This document shows, one piece after another, positions 49,013-58,460 of a stretch of DNA of 64,000 nucleotides. Position 1 is the stretch's first letter. Each line of letters starts with the position of its first letter. The DNA is from Leeuwenhoekiella marinoflava DSM 3653 (GTDB taxonomy: Bacteria; Bacteroidota; Bacteroidia; Flavobacteriales; Flavobacteriaceae): NCBI RefSeq assembly GCF_900129005.1, contig NZ_FQUN01000016.1, positions 62,001-126,000 of the forward strand. The letters are read 5' to 3'. Made by a program: the position numbers and the translations under genes. The notes beneath the pieces were generated by a model. It made no database searches, had not been told where the DNA came from, and saw only the letters and a list, made by a program, of their open reading frames with translations.

Positions 49013-50526
49013 CATTCTTTTTTATTGAGATTTTGAATCCATTTAAAACTCATCACGATCATAAAGAAGCTTAGCGGTAGCGAGGTGATGATTAAGAGCT
49101 TCTGAACAGCGCTCAAAACATCTTCTTCTTTTTTGGCAAAACTTAGCAGCACTATTCCAATTGCACAAATTGTAAGTAATGTGCTCCAGACTATTCGATG
49201 TTTTTTAGAAGGGGTGTCAGTATTTTTTGAAGTAAACATGCTCAAAACCAAGATCGCCGAATCTAGAGATGTAACTAAAAAGCTTACTAATAAAATCACA
49301 ACAATTGTGTTTACAATACTTTGAGCAGGATAGTGAGAAAGAAATATAAATAGCGAAGTAAAAACATTGTCAAATTCCCCTTTGTATTCTCCTGCGGCAT
49401 TAATCATTTCAAAAGCAGATTGCCCAAAAACGGTAAACCAAAAGAAACTGCCCAGAGAGGGTATAAGTAAAACTCCAAGTATAATCTCTCTGATAGTTCT
49501 TCCTCTTGAGATTCGGGCAATGAATAATCCGGTGAAGGGAGCCCAAGCCAACCAAAACGCCCAATAATAATAGGTCCAGTCAGTAAGGAATTTTTTACCG
49601 GGATCAAAAGCTCCCAGCGCTAAGCTCATAGGTATAAAGTCTATAAGATACCTATACAATGCATGAGCATATTGCTTCAGTATTAAAAGCATATCTGTTT
49701 GTAGAAATACAAAAATCAGTAAGGCAAGTGTCAGGTAAATATTTGCAGTGGATATTATTTTTATTCCTTTTTCTACTCCACTTAATGCGGAAAGTAACGC
49801 CAAAAAGCCAATAAAGAGTATCAGTGCAATACTGTAATTTGCATTTAAAGTCAGCCCCAATAAATGATCCAAGCCACCTTTAATTTGACTGGCGCCAAGA
49901 GCTACAGCAGCTACGAGTCCAAAAACTGTAGTAAGAATTGTTAAAAGATCTGTTAGCGCAATTCCCAGATATTTAAATCTATTTTTTGAAGAATATTTTT
50001 TGGTGTCAAAAACGGTACTGCTTGTGATTAATGGCCTTCCGTACTTAAAAGCTACGGTGCCTATTGCGAGCGCAAAAAGTGTGTAGAACGCCCAAGCTGT
50101 AACCCCCCATTGGTAAAATGTGAATTCTAGCGCTTTAATTTCTGCGGAAGCATTGTTTTGAATCGGTGGGTTTTGCTGCATAAAAACTGGTTCTTGTACC
50201 GCTCGTAGTAAAATACCTGCACCCATACCAGCGCTGTACAACATCGAGATCCAGGCGATATTAGAGAAAGCTGGTTTCTCATTTGCTTTTCCTAATTTGT
50301 AAAATCCCCATTTTGAAAATGCAACAACAACAAGAAGCAAAACGGAAAAAAGACCGAGTACTAAATAAAACTGGCCAAACCATTCTCTAACCCATATTGA
50401 AAGCGCTTCAATGATCTGATAACTTTCTGCGGTAAAGACATAAAATAGTGCAGAGATACTTAACAGTATCGCTCCTGAAATAAAAAGGAGATGATTCTTT
50501 TTAAAAAAATTTAGGTGTTTAATAAT
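49009..50526 (-). CDS. BCCT family transporter, non-standard start codon
   Basis: About 505 residues if read from ATT at 50526 (or ATT at 50523). The family signature is WTYYYWAFWLAWAPFTGLF followed by RISRGRTIRE, and 12 membrane helices are visible, fitting transporters of betaine, choline or carnitine. The first ATG/GTG/TTG in frame is a TTG at 50340, inside TM2, and would remove 62 residues including a perfectly good TM1 (HLLFISGAILLSISALFYVF). An in-frame TAA lies at about 50536-50538, so the true start must be between 50535 and 50340. The overlap with the end of the upstream SDR gene suggests coupled translation from an ATT codon. Alternatively a mutation has removed the start. Confidence 0.75.
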   Translation of the reverse strand: MIKHLNFFKKNHLLFISGAILLSISALFYVFTAESYQIIEALSIWVREWFGQFYLVLGLFSVLLLVVVAFSKWGFYKLGKANEKPAFSNIAWISMLYSAGMGAGILLRAVQEPVFMQQNPPIQNNASAEIKALEFTFYQWGVTAWAFYTLFALAIGTVAFKYGRPLITSSTVFDTKKYSSKNRFKYLGIALTDLLTILTTVFGLVAAVALGASQIKGGLDHLLGLTLNANYSIALILFIGFLALLSALSGVEKGIKIISTANIYLTLALLIFVFLQTDMLLILKQYAHALYRYLIDFIPMSLALGAFDPGKKFLTDWTYYYWAFWLAWAPFTGLFIARISRGRTIREIILGVLLIPSLGSFFWFTVFGQSAFEMINAAGEYKGEFDNVFTSLFIFLSHYPAQSIVNTIVVILLVSFLVTSLDSAILVLSMFTSKNTDTPSKKHRIVWSTLLTICAIGIVLLSFAKKEEDVLSAVQKLLIITSLPLSFFMIVMSFKWIQNLNKKEC

Positions 50527-51965
50527 TTTCTTTCTTTAGGTTTATAACGAGCGATATTACGAATCATTCCGCCGAAAATAAAATAATGAAACGGCAACAT
50601 ACTAAACCAATATAATCTTCCCCAAAGCCCGCGAGGTCTAAAGGTTGCGGTTTGATGCAAAGCATTATTGTCGTCTATTTCCCAATCTAACCAGGCTTCT
50701 CCGGGTACTTTCATTTCAGCAAATAATAGCAGTCTTTTTTCTTCTTTATCGGCAAGTAAGACGCGCCAAAAATCAAGAGAATCACCTTCATATAACTCGT
50801 TGTCGTGCGTACGGCCACGTCTGAGTCCAACACCGCCGGCAACTTTATCCATAAAACCACGAATTTTCCACAGCGTATTGGCATAATACCAGCCGCGTTT
50901 TCCGCCGATGGACCAGATGTTTTCTAAAGCCTGCTCCGGATTTTCGAGTTTGATGGTTTGTCTGTCTTTAAGACAACCATATTCTGGCACTTTGATATAG
51001 TGGTTGAGGTCTTTTCTAAACCGACCGCTCACCATAGAATCTTTCCAACTAGAAACGACCTGATTTTGTTCTATTTTTTCAAAAGCCAGACGTATTGCAT
51101 CCATATAATTTATGGGCTTTACCTGAAGCATTTTCTGTAAGCGCGTGTCTTTGCTTATAACTTCAATACGCATGCTGTCCACGAGATTCAAAGCCAGTTT
51201 ATAGCTTGTGGAAGTAACAAAATAAAGCCAATATGAAGAAACTTTAGGCGTCATTACCGGAACATCAATAATCGTGAGCGAAAGTTCTCGCACTTTTGCG
51301 TATAGCAACATCATTTGCTTATAGGATAAGATGTCTGGGCCGCCTATATCAAAGGATTCATTATAGCATTTTTCATTTCCTAAAACACCGCTAAGGTATT
51401 GCAGCACATTGCGTATCGCAATGGGTTGACATCTTGTTTTCACCCATTTCGGAGTAATCATAATGGGTAGTTTTTCGCATAAATCTCTAATGATCTCAAA
51501 AGAAGAACTGCCAGAACCTACAATAATTGCCGCTCGTAAAACAGTAAGATTAAACGTTCCTTGGTAGAGGGTGTCTTCAACCTTTTTGCGTGAACTTAAG
51601 TGTTTGCTTAAATTTTCTTCATTTACAATTCCGCTTAAATAAATGACCTGTTCGCAATTGGTTTTAGCAAGGTATTTGTTGAAATTTTTAGCAGAAAGTT
51701 CTTCTTTCTCATCAAAGTCAGAAGTAGAAGAAGTCATAGAATGGATTAGATAATAGGCAGCATCCAAATCTTTAGGCAGCTTGGAAGTCTCTGGCTCTGT
51801 AAGAAAATCAATTTCTACAATTTGTATTTTCTCTCGTATTTTAGAACTTACCGAAAGGCGTTTAGAGTCCCGCACAGCACAAATTACTTCGTGTTCTTGC
51901 TCCAGAAGGAGAGGAAGCAGCCGCATACCAATATACCCGTTAGCTCCGGTTAATAATATTTTCAT
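50511..51965 (-). CDS. NAD(P)-binding SDR protein with C-terminal DUF2867
   Basis: 484 residues. Extended SDR domain with nucleotide motif TGANGYIGMRLLPLL (about residues 6-20), then AYYLIHSM and VLRAAIIVGSGSSSFE. From about residue 310 the DUF2867 domain follows (WKDSMVSGRF, GRTHDNELYEGDSLDFWRV, FRPRGLWGRLYWFSMLPFHY). The substrate is unknown. It overlaps the BCCT gene by about 16 nt on the same strand, so the two probably form an operon. Confidence 0.85.
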   Translation of the reverse strand: MKILLTGANGYIGMRLLPLLLEQEHEVICAVRDSKRLSVSSKIREKIQIVEIDFLTEPETSKLPKDLDAAYYLIHSMTSSTSDFDEKEELSAKNFNKYLAKTNCEQVIYLSGIVNEENLSKHLSSRKKVEDTLYQGTFNLTVLRAAIIVGSGSSSFEIIRDLCEKLPIMITPKWVKTRCQPIAIRNVLQYLSGVLGNEKCYNESFDIGGPDILSYKQMMLLYAKVRELSLTIIDVPVMTPKVSSYWLYFVTSTSYKLALNLVDSMRIEVISKDTRLQKMLQVKPINYMDAIRLAFEKIEQNQVVSSWKDSMVSGRFRKDLNHYIKVPEYGCLKDRQTIKLENPEQALENIWSIGGKRGWYYANTLWKIRGFMDKVAGGVGLRRGRTHDNELYEGDSLDFWRVLLADKEEKRLLLFAEMKVPGEAWLDWEIDDNNALHQTATFRPRGLWGRLYWFSMLPFHYFIFGGMIRNIARYKPKERKLLNT

Positions 51966-52057
51966 AGCGCTTTTCTTTAAAGATAGCCATTTGAAAGATT
52001 TTTTAGGTAAAACAAATACTAAAGGATTAACTTATACCTTTTAAATGTTGAAATGCT

Positions 52058-52261
52058 ATGAATAAAACAATGCGCACAATAACTCTAGTTGTAGGAGTGG
52101 TTTTAATAAGTCTTGGTATATATCAAGTTTTTGTGCCGCAAAAAGTAGTAGACTTTGCAGGTCTTAGTGTTCGTGCAAAAGAAGGACTCACAACAGAATC
52201 TTTACTTTTAATAGGTCTTGGCGTGGTTGCACTTATAGCAAGTTTTTACAAACGCACTTAA
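52058..52261 (+). CDS. Small two-helix membrane protein, unknown function
   Basis: 67 residues with two hydrophobic segments (about residues 7-25 TITLVVGVVLISLGIYQVF, and 47-62 SLLLIGLGVVALIASF) joined by a short polar loop. The pattern suggests an inner-membrane protein. The stop overlaps the convergent gene by the 4 bases TTAA. No family recognised. Confidence 0.6.
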   Translation: MNKTMRTITLVVGVVLISLGIYQVFVPQKVVDFAGLSVRAKEGLTTESLLLIGLGVVALIASFYKRT

Positions 52262-52689
52262 AGACCTTCGGGGCCTAAGGGTAGATTTTCAGCTTTATAA
52301 TCCATTATTTTTTTAATGAATTTATGGGTCGCTTTATCGTTAGCTTTTGCTCTAATTTTTATAAAATAATGATCCCGGAAAATGCTGTATTCTTCGGCTT
52401 TACCTTTATAGAGACTCAATTTGTAGTAGGGGATGATTAGTGCATAAGACTCCAAAAGAGATCTAAAACCCACAATAATTCCGTTAGGGCGCATTTCTAT
52501 ATTACAGGTATTGATGTAACTGTCAAGGATAAGCAGGTTGTGAATTTCTATAGAGGCACTGGTGATAAAGAGTTTTGAAGAACCAATACCTTTCATTTTC
52601 AGACGTTCACGTATGGTAAAGGGCGGGCCGACTTGGGTGTCTATTTTCCGTTTAACTTCAAGATTATTGTAAGAGACATTCAGCAGCAT
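52258..52689 (-). CDS. Conserved protein of unknown function
   Basis: 143 residues from the ATG at 52689 (the frame opens farther upstream at a TTG, which is less likely). The protein reads MLLNVSYNNLEVKRKIDTQV, with later segments IEIHNLLILDSYINTCNIEM and YALIIPYYKLSLYKGKAEEY that look like beta-strands. No signal peptide or membrane helix is seen. I do not recognise a family; coding is supported by length and amino-acid make-up. Confidence 0.6.
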   Translation of the reverse strand: MLLNVSYNNLEVKRKIDTQVGPPFTIRERLKMKGIGSSKLFITSASIEIHNLLILDSYINTCNIEMRPNGIIVGFRSLLESYALIIPYYKLSLYKGKAEEYSIFRDHYFIKIRAKANDKATHKFIKKIMDYKAENLPLGPEGL

Positions 52690-52752
52690 TTTTTCTTTTA
52701 AAGATAAACTTTTTATCAAAAATCAATTTTGAAGCCTCTGTGGTATTTTAGC

Positions 52753-52782
52753 TTTGTCAACGCTAGGTTTTACGTATCTTTG
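52753..52782 (+). promoter_or_regulatory. Promoter of argS
   Basis: TTTG at 52753-52756, an 18-nt spacer and TATCTTTG at 52775-52782 fit the Bacteroidota consensus. The ATG at 52803 would be preceded by a leader of about 15 nt. Confidence 0.75.
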
Positions 52783-52802
52783 CGCCTTCAGAAAAAGCAC
52801 TC

Positions 52803-54578
52803 ATGAATTTATCAGATAAACTTACACAAGCCGTAAAAGATGCGGTGCAAAGTATTTTTAATGCCGAATTAGAAAGCGTTGAAATTCAGTCAACTCGCAA
52901 GGATTTTGAAGGTGATCTTACGGTTGTTGTTTTTCCGATTCTGCGCGTTGCCAAAGGTAATCCCGCTGTGATAGGAGAGCAAATAGGGGCTTATGTGAAA
53001 GAAAACCTTGCTGAAATTTCAGATTTTAATGTGGTAAAGGGTTTTTTAAATCTGGTTATAGCAGACTCTTTTTATCTTGATTTTTTTGAGCGTATTCGTA
53101 CACAAGAAAACTTTGGTCACGAGCCGGAATCAGGTAAAGCGATTATGGTTGAGTATTCTTCGCCAAATACCAATAAACCTTTGCACTTAGGGCATGTGCG
53201 TAACAATTTATTAGGATATTCAGTTGCTGAAATTTTAAAGGCTTCTGGTAAAAAAGTATATAAAACCCAAATCATCAACGACCGCGGAATCCATATTTGT
53301 AAAAGTATGCTGGCGTGGAAAAAGTTTGGAAAAGATGAAACTCCCGAGTCTACCGGATTGAAAGGCGATAAACTAGTAGGGAACTATTATGTGAAGTTTG
53401 ATAAGGCGTATAAAGAGGAGCAGTCGTATTTAATTGCGCAGGGTAAAACTAAAGAAGCAGCAGAAAAAGAAGCTCCGTTGATCTTAGAAGCGCAGGATAT
53501 GTTGCGCAAGTGGGAAGCAGGTGATGCAGAAGTGGTGGCGCTTTGGGAAAAAATGAACAGCTGGGTTTATGAGGGGTTTGAACAAACTTATAAAAGTTTG
53601 GGGGTTGATTTTGATAGCTATTATTACGAGAGCAATACCTATTTATTAGGAAAAGACAACATCGAAGAAGGCCTTAAAAAAGGTGTTTTTTATAAGAAGG
53701 AAGACGGTTCTGTTTGGTGTGATCTAACGGCAGATGGTCTTGACGAAAAGATCGTTTTGCGTAGTGACGGTACGGCTGTTTATATGACTCAGGATATTGG
53801 TACCGCGATTCAGCGTGTGAAAGATCATCCAGATGTAGGCGGAATGATTTATACGGTAGGAAACGAGCAAGATTATCATTTTAAAGTTTTGTTTTTGATT
53901 CTGAAAAAACTAGGCTACGACTGGGCAGAAAATCTGTATCACCTGAGTTATGGTATGGTAGATTTACCTAGCGGAAAAATGAAAAGCCGTGAGGGTACTG
54001 TGGTTGATGCTGATGATCTTATTGAAGAGATGGCTACTACAGCCGGAAACATCGCAAAAGAACTTGGTAAGCTTGACGGTTATAGCGAAGCAGAAAAGCA
54101 AGAGTTGTATAAAATCATCGGACTTGGAGCTTTGAAATATTATATTTTAAAAGTAGATCCTAAAAAACGCATTCTGTTCAATCCTGAAGAGTCTGTAGAT
54201 TTTCAGGGGAATACGGGACCATTTATTCAATATACGTATGCACGTATTCAATCTATTTTGAGAAAGGCGGCAGATACCGGTGTGCCTGAAAGCGTTCCGC
54301 ATAAAGAATTGCATCCTAGAGAAAAGGAGTTGATCAAGCAAGTTGCTCTTTATCCTGAAACGGTTCAGTTAGCAGCAGAAAATCAAAGTCCGGCATTGAT
54401 TGCAAATTATACCTATGATCTGGTAAAGGAGTTCAACTCATTCTATCAGCAGGTTTCGATATTAGGCGCAGAGACAGAAGAAGAGAAAAGTTTCCGTGTA
54501 GCGCTATCTAAAAAAGTGGGAGATATTATAGCATCTGCATTTGCTTTATTAGGAATTCAGGTTCCGGAACGTATGTAA
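52803..54578 (+). CDS. argS: Arginyl-tRNA synthetase
   Basis: 591 residues, class I synthetase. N-terminal Add-1 domain (about residues 1-100), HIGH-type motif in NKPLHLGHVRNN (about residues 125-136), the KMSK-like segment GKMKSREGTVVDADDL (about 390-405), and the C-terminal DALR anticodon-binding domain ending GIQVPERM. It charges tRNA-Arg. Single gene with its own promoter. Confidence 0.97.
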   Translation: MNLSDKLTQAVKDAVQSIFNAELESVEIQSTRKDFEGDLTVVVFPILRVAKGNPAVIGEQIGAYVKENLAEISDFNVVKGFLNLVIADSFYLDFFERIRTQENFGHEPESGKAIMVEYSSPNTNKPLHLGHVRNNLLGYSVAEILKASGKKVYKTQIINDRGIHICKSMLAWKKFGKDETPESTGLKGDKLVGNYYVKFDKAYKEEQSYLIAQGKTKEAAEKEAPLILEAQDMLRKWEAGDAEVVALWEKMNSWVYEGFEQTYKSLGVDFDSYYYESNTYLLGKDNIEEGLKKGVFYKKEDGSVWCDLTADGLDEKIVLRSDGTAVYMTQDIGTAIQRVKDHPDVGGMIYTVGNEQDYHFKVLFLILKKLGYDWAENLYHLSYGMVDLPSGKMKSREGTVVDADDLIEEMATTAGNIAKELGKLDGYSEAEKQELYKIIGLGALKYYILKVDPKKRILFNPEESVDFQGNTGPFIQYTYARIQSILRKAADTGVPESVPHKELHPREKELIKQVALYPETVQLAAENQSPALIANYTYDLVKEFNSFYQQVSILGAETEEEKSFRVALSKKVGDIIASAFALLGIQVPERM

Positions 54579-54679
54579 TTTTTAGGTACAGGTTTAAAAG
54601 AAGAAAATTATAATCTGACCTAAATTAGGTTAAATGAATATCTTCTTATTTGAAACTATTATTCTTGTATTCAAATCAT

Positions 54680-54796
54680 TAAATTTGCAACCTTGAATCC
54701 ATAAAGTGGAAAATCAATTCAGGTCATGAGCCTGGTAAATTAAGAGAAAACAAAATCCCTCGCGATTGATTCACGGGGCTGTTTATTATAAGATCT
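54680..54796 (+). promoter_or_regulatory. -7 element and structured leader of ffh
   Basis: TAAATTTG (54680-54687) fits the -7 consensus and would give a leader of about 100 nt. The leader can form small hairpins TCCA/TGGA near 54700, CAGG/CCTG near 54721-54735 and a CCC/GGG stem near 54758-54779. It does not resemble a 4.5S RNA or a riboswitch class I know. No clear -33 box. Confidence 0.4.
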
Positions 54797-56125
54797 ATGT
54801 TTGATAATTTAAGTGATAAGTTAGATAAGGCGATGCACGTGCTTAAGGGGCACGGTCAGATTACAGAAGTTAATGTTGCCGAAACCCTTAAAGAGATACG
54901 TCGTGCGCTTGTTGATGCAGATGTTAATTATAAAATAGCCAAAGATTTTACCAGCACGGTTAAAGAAAAAGCGCTGGGTCAAGATGTTTTGACGGCGTTA
55001 AAACCGGGTCAGTTGATGACCAAATTGGTGAAAGACGAACTTACCGAATTGATGGGTGGCGAGGCAGAAGGTCTTAACCTTTCTGGAAACCCTTCAGTGA
55101 TTTTGATGTCTGGTTTGCAGGGTAGTGGTAAGACTACATTTTCGGGTAAACTGGCTAATTTCCTTAAGACTAAGAAGACAAAAAAACCGCTTCTTGTTGC
55201 CTGTGACGTGTATCGTCCTGCGGCGATAGATCAGCTTCACGTTGTGGGTGATCAGATAGGAGTTGAGGTTTATTCTAATAAAGAAGAAAAAGATCCTGTA
55301 AAAATCTCTGAAGCTGCAATTGCACACGCAAAAGCAAATGGATTTAATGTAGTGATCATTGATACCGCGGGTCGTCTTGCAGTTGATCAGGCGATGATGA
55401 ACGAGATTGCTGCGATACACAAAGCAATTGAGCCTCAGGAAACTTTGTTTGTTGTAGATTCTATGACAGGTCAGGATGCTGTAAATACAGCAAAAGCTTT
55501 TAATGATATTCTTAATTTTGATGGGGTAATCTTAACCAAATTAGATGGTGATACGCGCGGTGGTGCGGCACTTTCTATTAGGACGGTTGTAGATAAGCCT
55601 ATCAAATTCATCGGTACCGGTGAGAAGATGGAAGCAATAGATGTTTTCTATCCTTCTCGTATGGCAGACCGTATTCTGGGGATGGGAGATGTGGTGTCTC
55701 TTGTGGAGCGTGCTCAGGAACAATTTGACGAAGAAGAAGCGCGTAAGCTGCAAAAGAAAATTGCAAAGAACCAATTTGGTTTTGATGATTTCTTAAAGCA
55801 AATACAGCAGATCAAGAAAATGGGTAATATGAAAGACTTGATTGGGATGATTCCTGGTGCCGGTAAAGCGCTTAAAGGTCTTGATATAGATGATGATGCT
55901 TTTAAAGGAATTGAAGCAATTATTCACAGTATGACTCCAGATGAGCGTACGCAGCCTTCAATCATAAACAGCAGTCGTAAAAAACGTATCAGCAAAGGGT
56001 CTGGAACTTCGGTTCAAGAAGTAAACCAGTTGCTGAAACAATTCAATCAGATGAGTAAGATGATGAAAATGATGCAGGGTGGAGGTGGAGCCAAAATGAT
56101 GCAGATGATGAATAATATGCGATAG
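54797..56125 (+). CDS. ffh: Signal recognition particle protein Ffh
   Basis: 442 residues. N domain at residues about 1-90, GTPase domain with G1 GLQGSGKTTFSGKLA (about 105-119), G3 DTAGRLAVDQAMM, the segment LDGDTRGGAALS and TKLDGD, then the methionine-rich M domain from about 300 to the end (MSKMMKMMQGG, MMQMMNNMR) that binds signal sequences and 4.5S RNA. It targets nascent membrane proteins to SecYEG with FtsY. Confidence 0.98.
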   Translation: MFDNLSDKLDKAMHVLKGHGQITEVNVAETLKEIRRALVDADVNYKIAKDFTSTVKEKALGQDVLTALKPGQLMTKLVKDELTELMGGEAEGLNLSGNPSVILMSGLQGSGKTTFSGKLANFLKTKKTKKPLLVACDVYRPAAIDQLHVVGDQIGVEVYSNKEEKDPVKISEAAIAHAKANGFNVVIIDTAGRLAVDQAMMNEIAAIHKAIEPQETLFVVDSMTGQDAVNTAKAFNDILNFDGVILTKLDGDTRGGAALSIRTVVDKPIKFIGTGEKMEAIDVFYPSRMADRILGMGDVVSLVERAQEQFDEEEARKLQKKIAKNQFGFDDFLKQIQQIKKMGNMKDLIGMIPGAGKALKGLDIDDDAFKGIEAIIHSMTPDERTQPSIINSSRKKRISKGSGTSVQEVNQLLKQFNQMSKMMKMMQGGGGAKMMQMMNNMR

Positions 56126-56245
56126 AACTAGTTAGCAATTTTCGGTCTCATTAAGTAGGGAGACTATTAAATTATATGATCAATAATCCAGGAAGGTTTG
56201 GTTGTAACTGAAAACTGCCAGCTGATACTGCCAACTATATAGAGT

Positions 56246-57133
56246 ATGACAATCTTAGACGGAAAAAAAACCAGTAACGATTTAAAAAATGAGATCGCCG
56301 AAGAAGTAAAAGCTATGAAAGCGAGAGGCGAAAAAGTTCCTCATTTAGCTGCAGTTTTGGTAGGTAGTGATGGTGCAAGTTTAACTTATGTAGGAAGTAA
56401 AGTTCGTGCTTGTGAGCGCATAGGTTTTGAGTCTACTTTGATTCAGTTGCCGGAAGAAACTACCGAAGAAGAGTTGCTCAATCAAATAGATAAGTTGAAT
56501 AAAGACTCTGAAATAGACGGGTATATTGTTCAGCTTCCGTTACCGAAGCATATAGATTCTCAGAAAGTATTATTGGCTGTTGATCCTGATAAAGATGTAG
56601 ATGGTTTCCATCCTACAAATTTTGGGAAAATGGCTCAGGATATGCCGGTTTTTATTCCTGCTACGCCTTTTGGAATTATGGAATTGCTTAAGCGTTATGA
56701 CGTAGAAACTTCAGGTAAACATACTGTAGTAATAGGTCGCAGTCATATCGTAGGTCGCCCAATGAGTATCTTGATGTCTCAAAAAGGTAACCCTGGAGAC
56801 AGCACGGTAACGTTGACACATAGTCGAACAAAAAACCTTGAAGAACTAACCAAACAAGCGGATATAATCATTACTGCTTTAGGGGTTCCAGAATTTTTGA
56901 AAGCTGATATGGTAAAAGACAATGTTACCATTATTGATGTAGGGATCACACGTGTTCCTGATGAAACTAAAGAACGCGGTTATAGAATTACCGGTGATGT
57001 AGATTTTGAAGCGGTAAGTAAAAAAGCATCTTTCATTACTCCTGTTCCTGGAGGTGTAGGGCCAATGACCATTGCAATGCTGTTGAAAAATACGTTGCTA
57101 GCCAGAGCAAGACACAACGAACTTCAATCTTAA
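56246..57133 (+). CDS. folD: Bifunctional methylene-THF dehydrogenase / methenyl-THF cyclohydrolase
   Basis: 295 residues. Substrate lysine in [14 protein letters not shown] (about residue 54), cofactor-binding [14 protein letters not shown] (about 166-179) and the C-terminal [19 protein letters not shown] are typical. Interconverts one-carbon forms of tetrahydrofolate using NADP. It is 120 nt downstream of ffh on the same strand; that spacer holds nothing clear. The gene converges on the glucokinase gene. Confidence 0.97.
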   Translation: MTILDGKKTSNDLKNEIAEEVKAMKARGEKVPHLAAVLVGSDGASLTYVGSKVRACERIGFESTLIQLPEETTEEELLNQIDKLNKDSEIDGYIVQLPLPKHIDSQKVLLAVDPDKDVDGFHPTNFGKMAQDMPVFIPATPFGIMELLKRYDVETSGKHTVVIGRSHIVGRPMSILMSQKGNPGDSTVTLTHSRTKNLEELTKQADIIITALGVPEFLKADMVKDNVTIIDVGITRVPDETKERGYRITGDVDFEAVSKKASFITPVPGGVGPMTIAMLLKNTLLARARHNELQS

Positions 57134-57159
57134 GAATCTGAAGTTTTAAGTATAAAATC

Positions 57160-57900
57160 TTATAATAAGTGTTTAGCACCTAAAGCCGCGCCAATAATGC
57201 CGGCGTGATTGCGCGTATGTGCAGCCATAATAGGGATATCGGTTTTTAAGTATTTAATATATTCATCCAGATTTTTACTCGCACCACCACCTATGATTAT
57301 CAATTCGGGCTGAGAGATGGTGCTTACCATCTGTATAAATTTGTTGAAGCGTTTGCCCCACTTTTTAAAGCTCATATCATTATCGAGCCTTACTCGTCTG
57401 GATGCATATTCTTCTATAGTTTTTTTCTTTTTATAATGCATTTGCCCTAATTCAAAGTTGGGAATTAGTGCGCCATTAAAGAAAACACCACTTCCTATAC
57501 CGGTTCCTACGGTAACAACGATCACGAGGCCATCAACGCCTTTACCTACGCCAAATTCCATTTCGGCAAGTCCGGCTGCATCAGCATCATTCATCACATT
57601 TACCGGTAATCCTATTTTTTGAGAAATCATATCATCAACCTGAATTCCTAACCAGGATTTATCCAAGTTTCCATATTCAAGAGCTTTTCCTTTATGAATA
57701 ACAGTTGGGAAACCAATGCCTACAGGGCCTTTCCAATCCCAATGTGTTACAACATCGGCAATAGTGTTAACCATAGCTTTGGGGTCACGGGGAACAGGAG
57801 TGTCTAGTCTAAAACGTTCACCTAAGTATTCTTCTTTATCTAGATTAACTGGAACACCTTTTATCCCTGAACCACCTACGTCAACTCCTAGTATTTGCAT
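57160..57900 (-). CDS. ppgK: Polyphosphate glucokinase (ROK family)
   Basis: 246 residues. The N-terminal phosphate loop is GVDVGGSGIKGVPVNL (about residues 5-20), followed by VGIGFPTVIHKGKALEYGNL, catalytic aspartate in MNDADAAGLAEMEFG (about 108-122), and TVGTGIGSGVFFNGALIPN with the ROK-type second phosphate loop. The sequence and short length match polyphosphate-glucose phosphotransferases rather than standard ROK kinases or repressors. It phosphorylates glucose with polyphosphate, perhaps also ATP. Confidence 0.85.
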   Translation of the reverse strand: MQILGVDVGGSGIKGVPVNLDKEEYLGERFRLDTPVPRDPKAMVNTIADVVTHWDWKGPVGIGFPTVIHKGKALEYGNLDKSWLGIQVDDMISQKIGLPVNVMNDADAAGLAEMEFGVGKGVDGLVIVVTVGTGIGSGVFFNGALIPNFELGQMHYKKKKTIEEYASRRVRLDNDMSFKKWGKRFNKFIQMVSTISQPELIIIGGGASKNLDEYIKYLKTDIPIMAAHTRNHAGIIGAALGAKHLL

Positions 57901-57980
57901 AAAATATTGTTTGGTCTAAATTATAAAGTACTCAAAAATTATATTTGATTTTTGAGTAGCTGGTAATGCTAAGGGGCAAT

Positions 57981-58460
57981 TTATTGAAAAACCATAAAAA
58001 ATAATAGTATAATTCCAAGAATATACAGCAGCCAATACGGTTTTAGGCTTAACGGGTTATTGCCGAATAGTATTTTGGTGAGTTGCAACATCGCGGGACG
58101 ATGCTTTGCGATATAATTGTAGGATTTATCACTTAGTGATCTAAATATCTTATTAGAAGTGTACCACCTGTGATACGGGTAACTCTTCCGCTCTGCATAA
58201 TCATAACAGCGATATGCAGAATCAGGACCGCTAAATACATTTCCGTTAGGTTCTATAAGTCGGCTTGCTTTTTTAAATTCCTTTAGAGGAAAATCTTTAT
58301 ACTGTTGCGATGTTTCCTGAAAAGTTTTGAATTCTAGAGCATCACCGGTTTTAGCCTTCCATCGGGTTATCCAGAATTTGCAGAAGCCGCAATGACCATC
58401 CCAAATGAGAACAGGTTTATATTTAGGTGGATATTTAGTCTTGAGTATCTTCTGAAACAT
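57981..58460 (-). CDS. DCC-family thiol-disulfide oxidoreductase-like protein (DUF393)
   Basis: 159 residues. The family signature VLIWDGHCGFCKFWITRW (about residues 17-34) contains the CxxC pair of a thioredoxin-like active site. One hydrophobic helix is present at the C-terminus (YWLLYILGIILLFFMVF). The biochemical role is unproven. The start overlaps the end of the AI-2E family gene by 26 nt; probably third gene of a VOC, AI-2E, DCC operon. Confidence 0.8.
   Translation of the reverse strand: MFQKILKTKYPPKYKPVLIWDGHCGFCKFWITRWKAKTGDALEFKTFQETSQQYKDFPLKEFKKASRLIEPNGNVFSGPDSAYRCYDYAERKSYPYHRWYTSNKIFRSLSDKSYNYIAKHRPAMLQLTKILFGNNPLSLKPYWLLYILGIILLFFMVFQ

Noticed and set aside
54579-54796. 4.5S SRP RNA next to ffh
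   Set aside because: The conserved tetraloop region (GGAAGCAGCCA-like) is absent.
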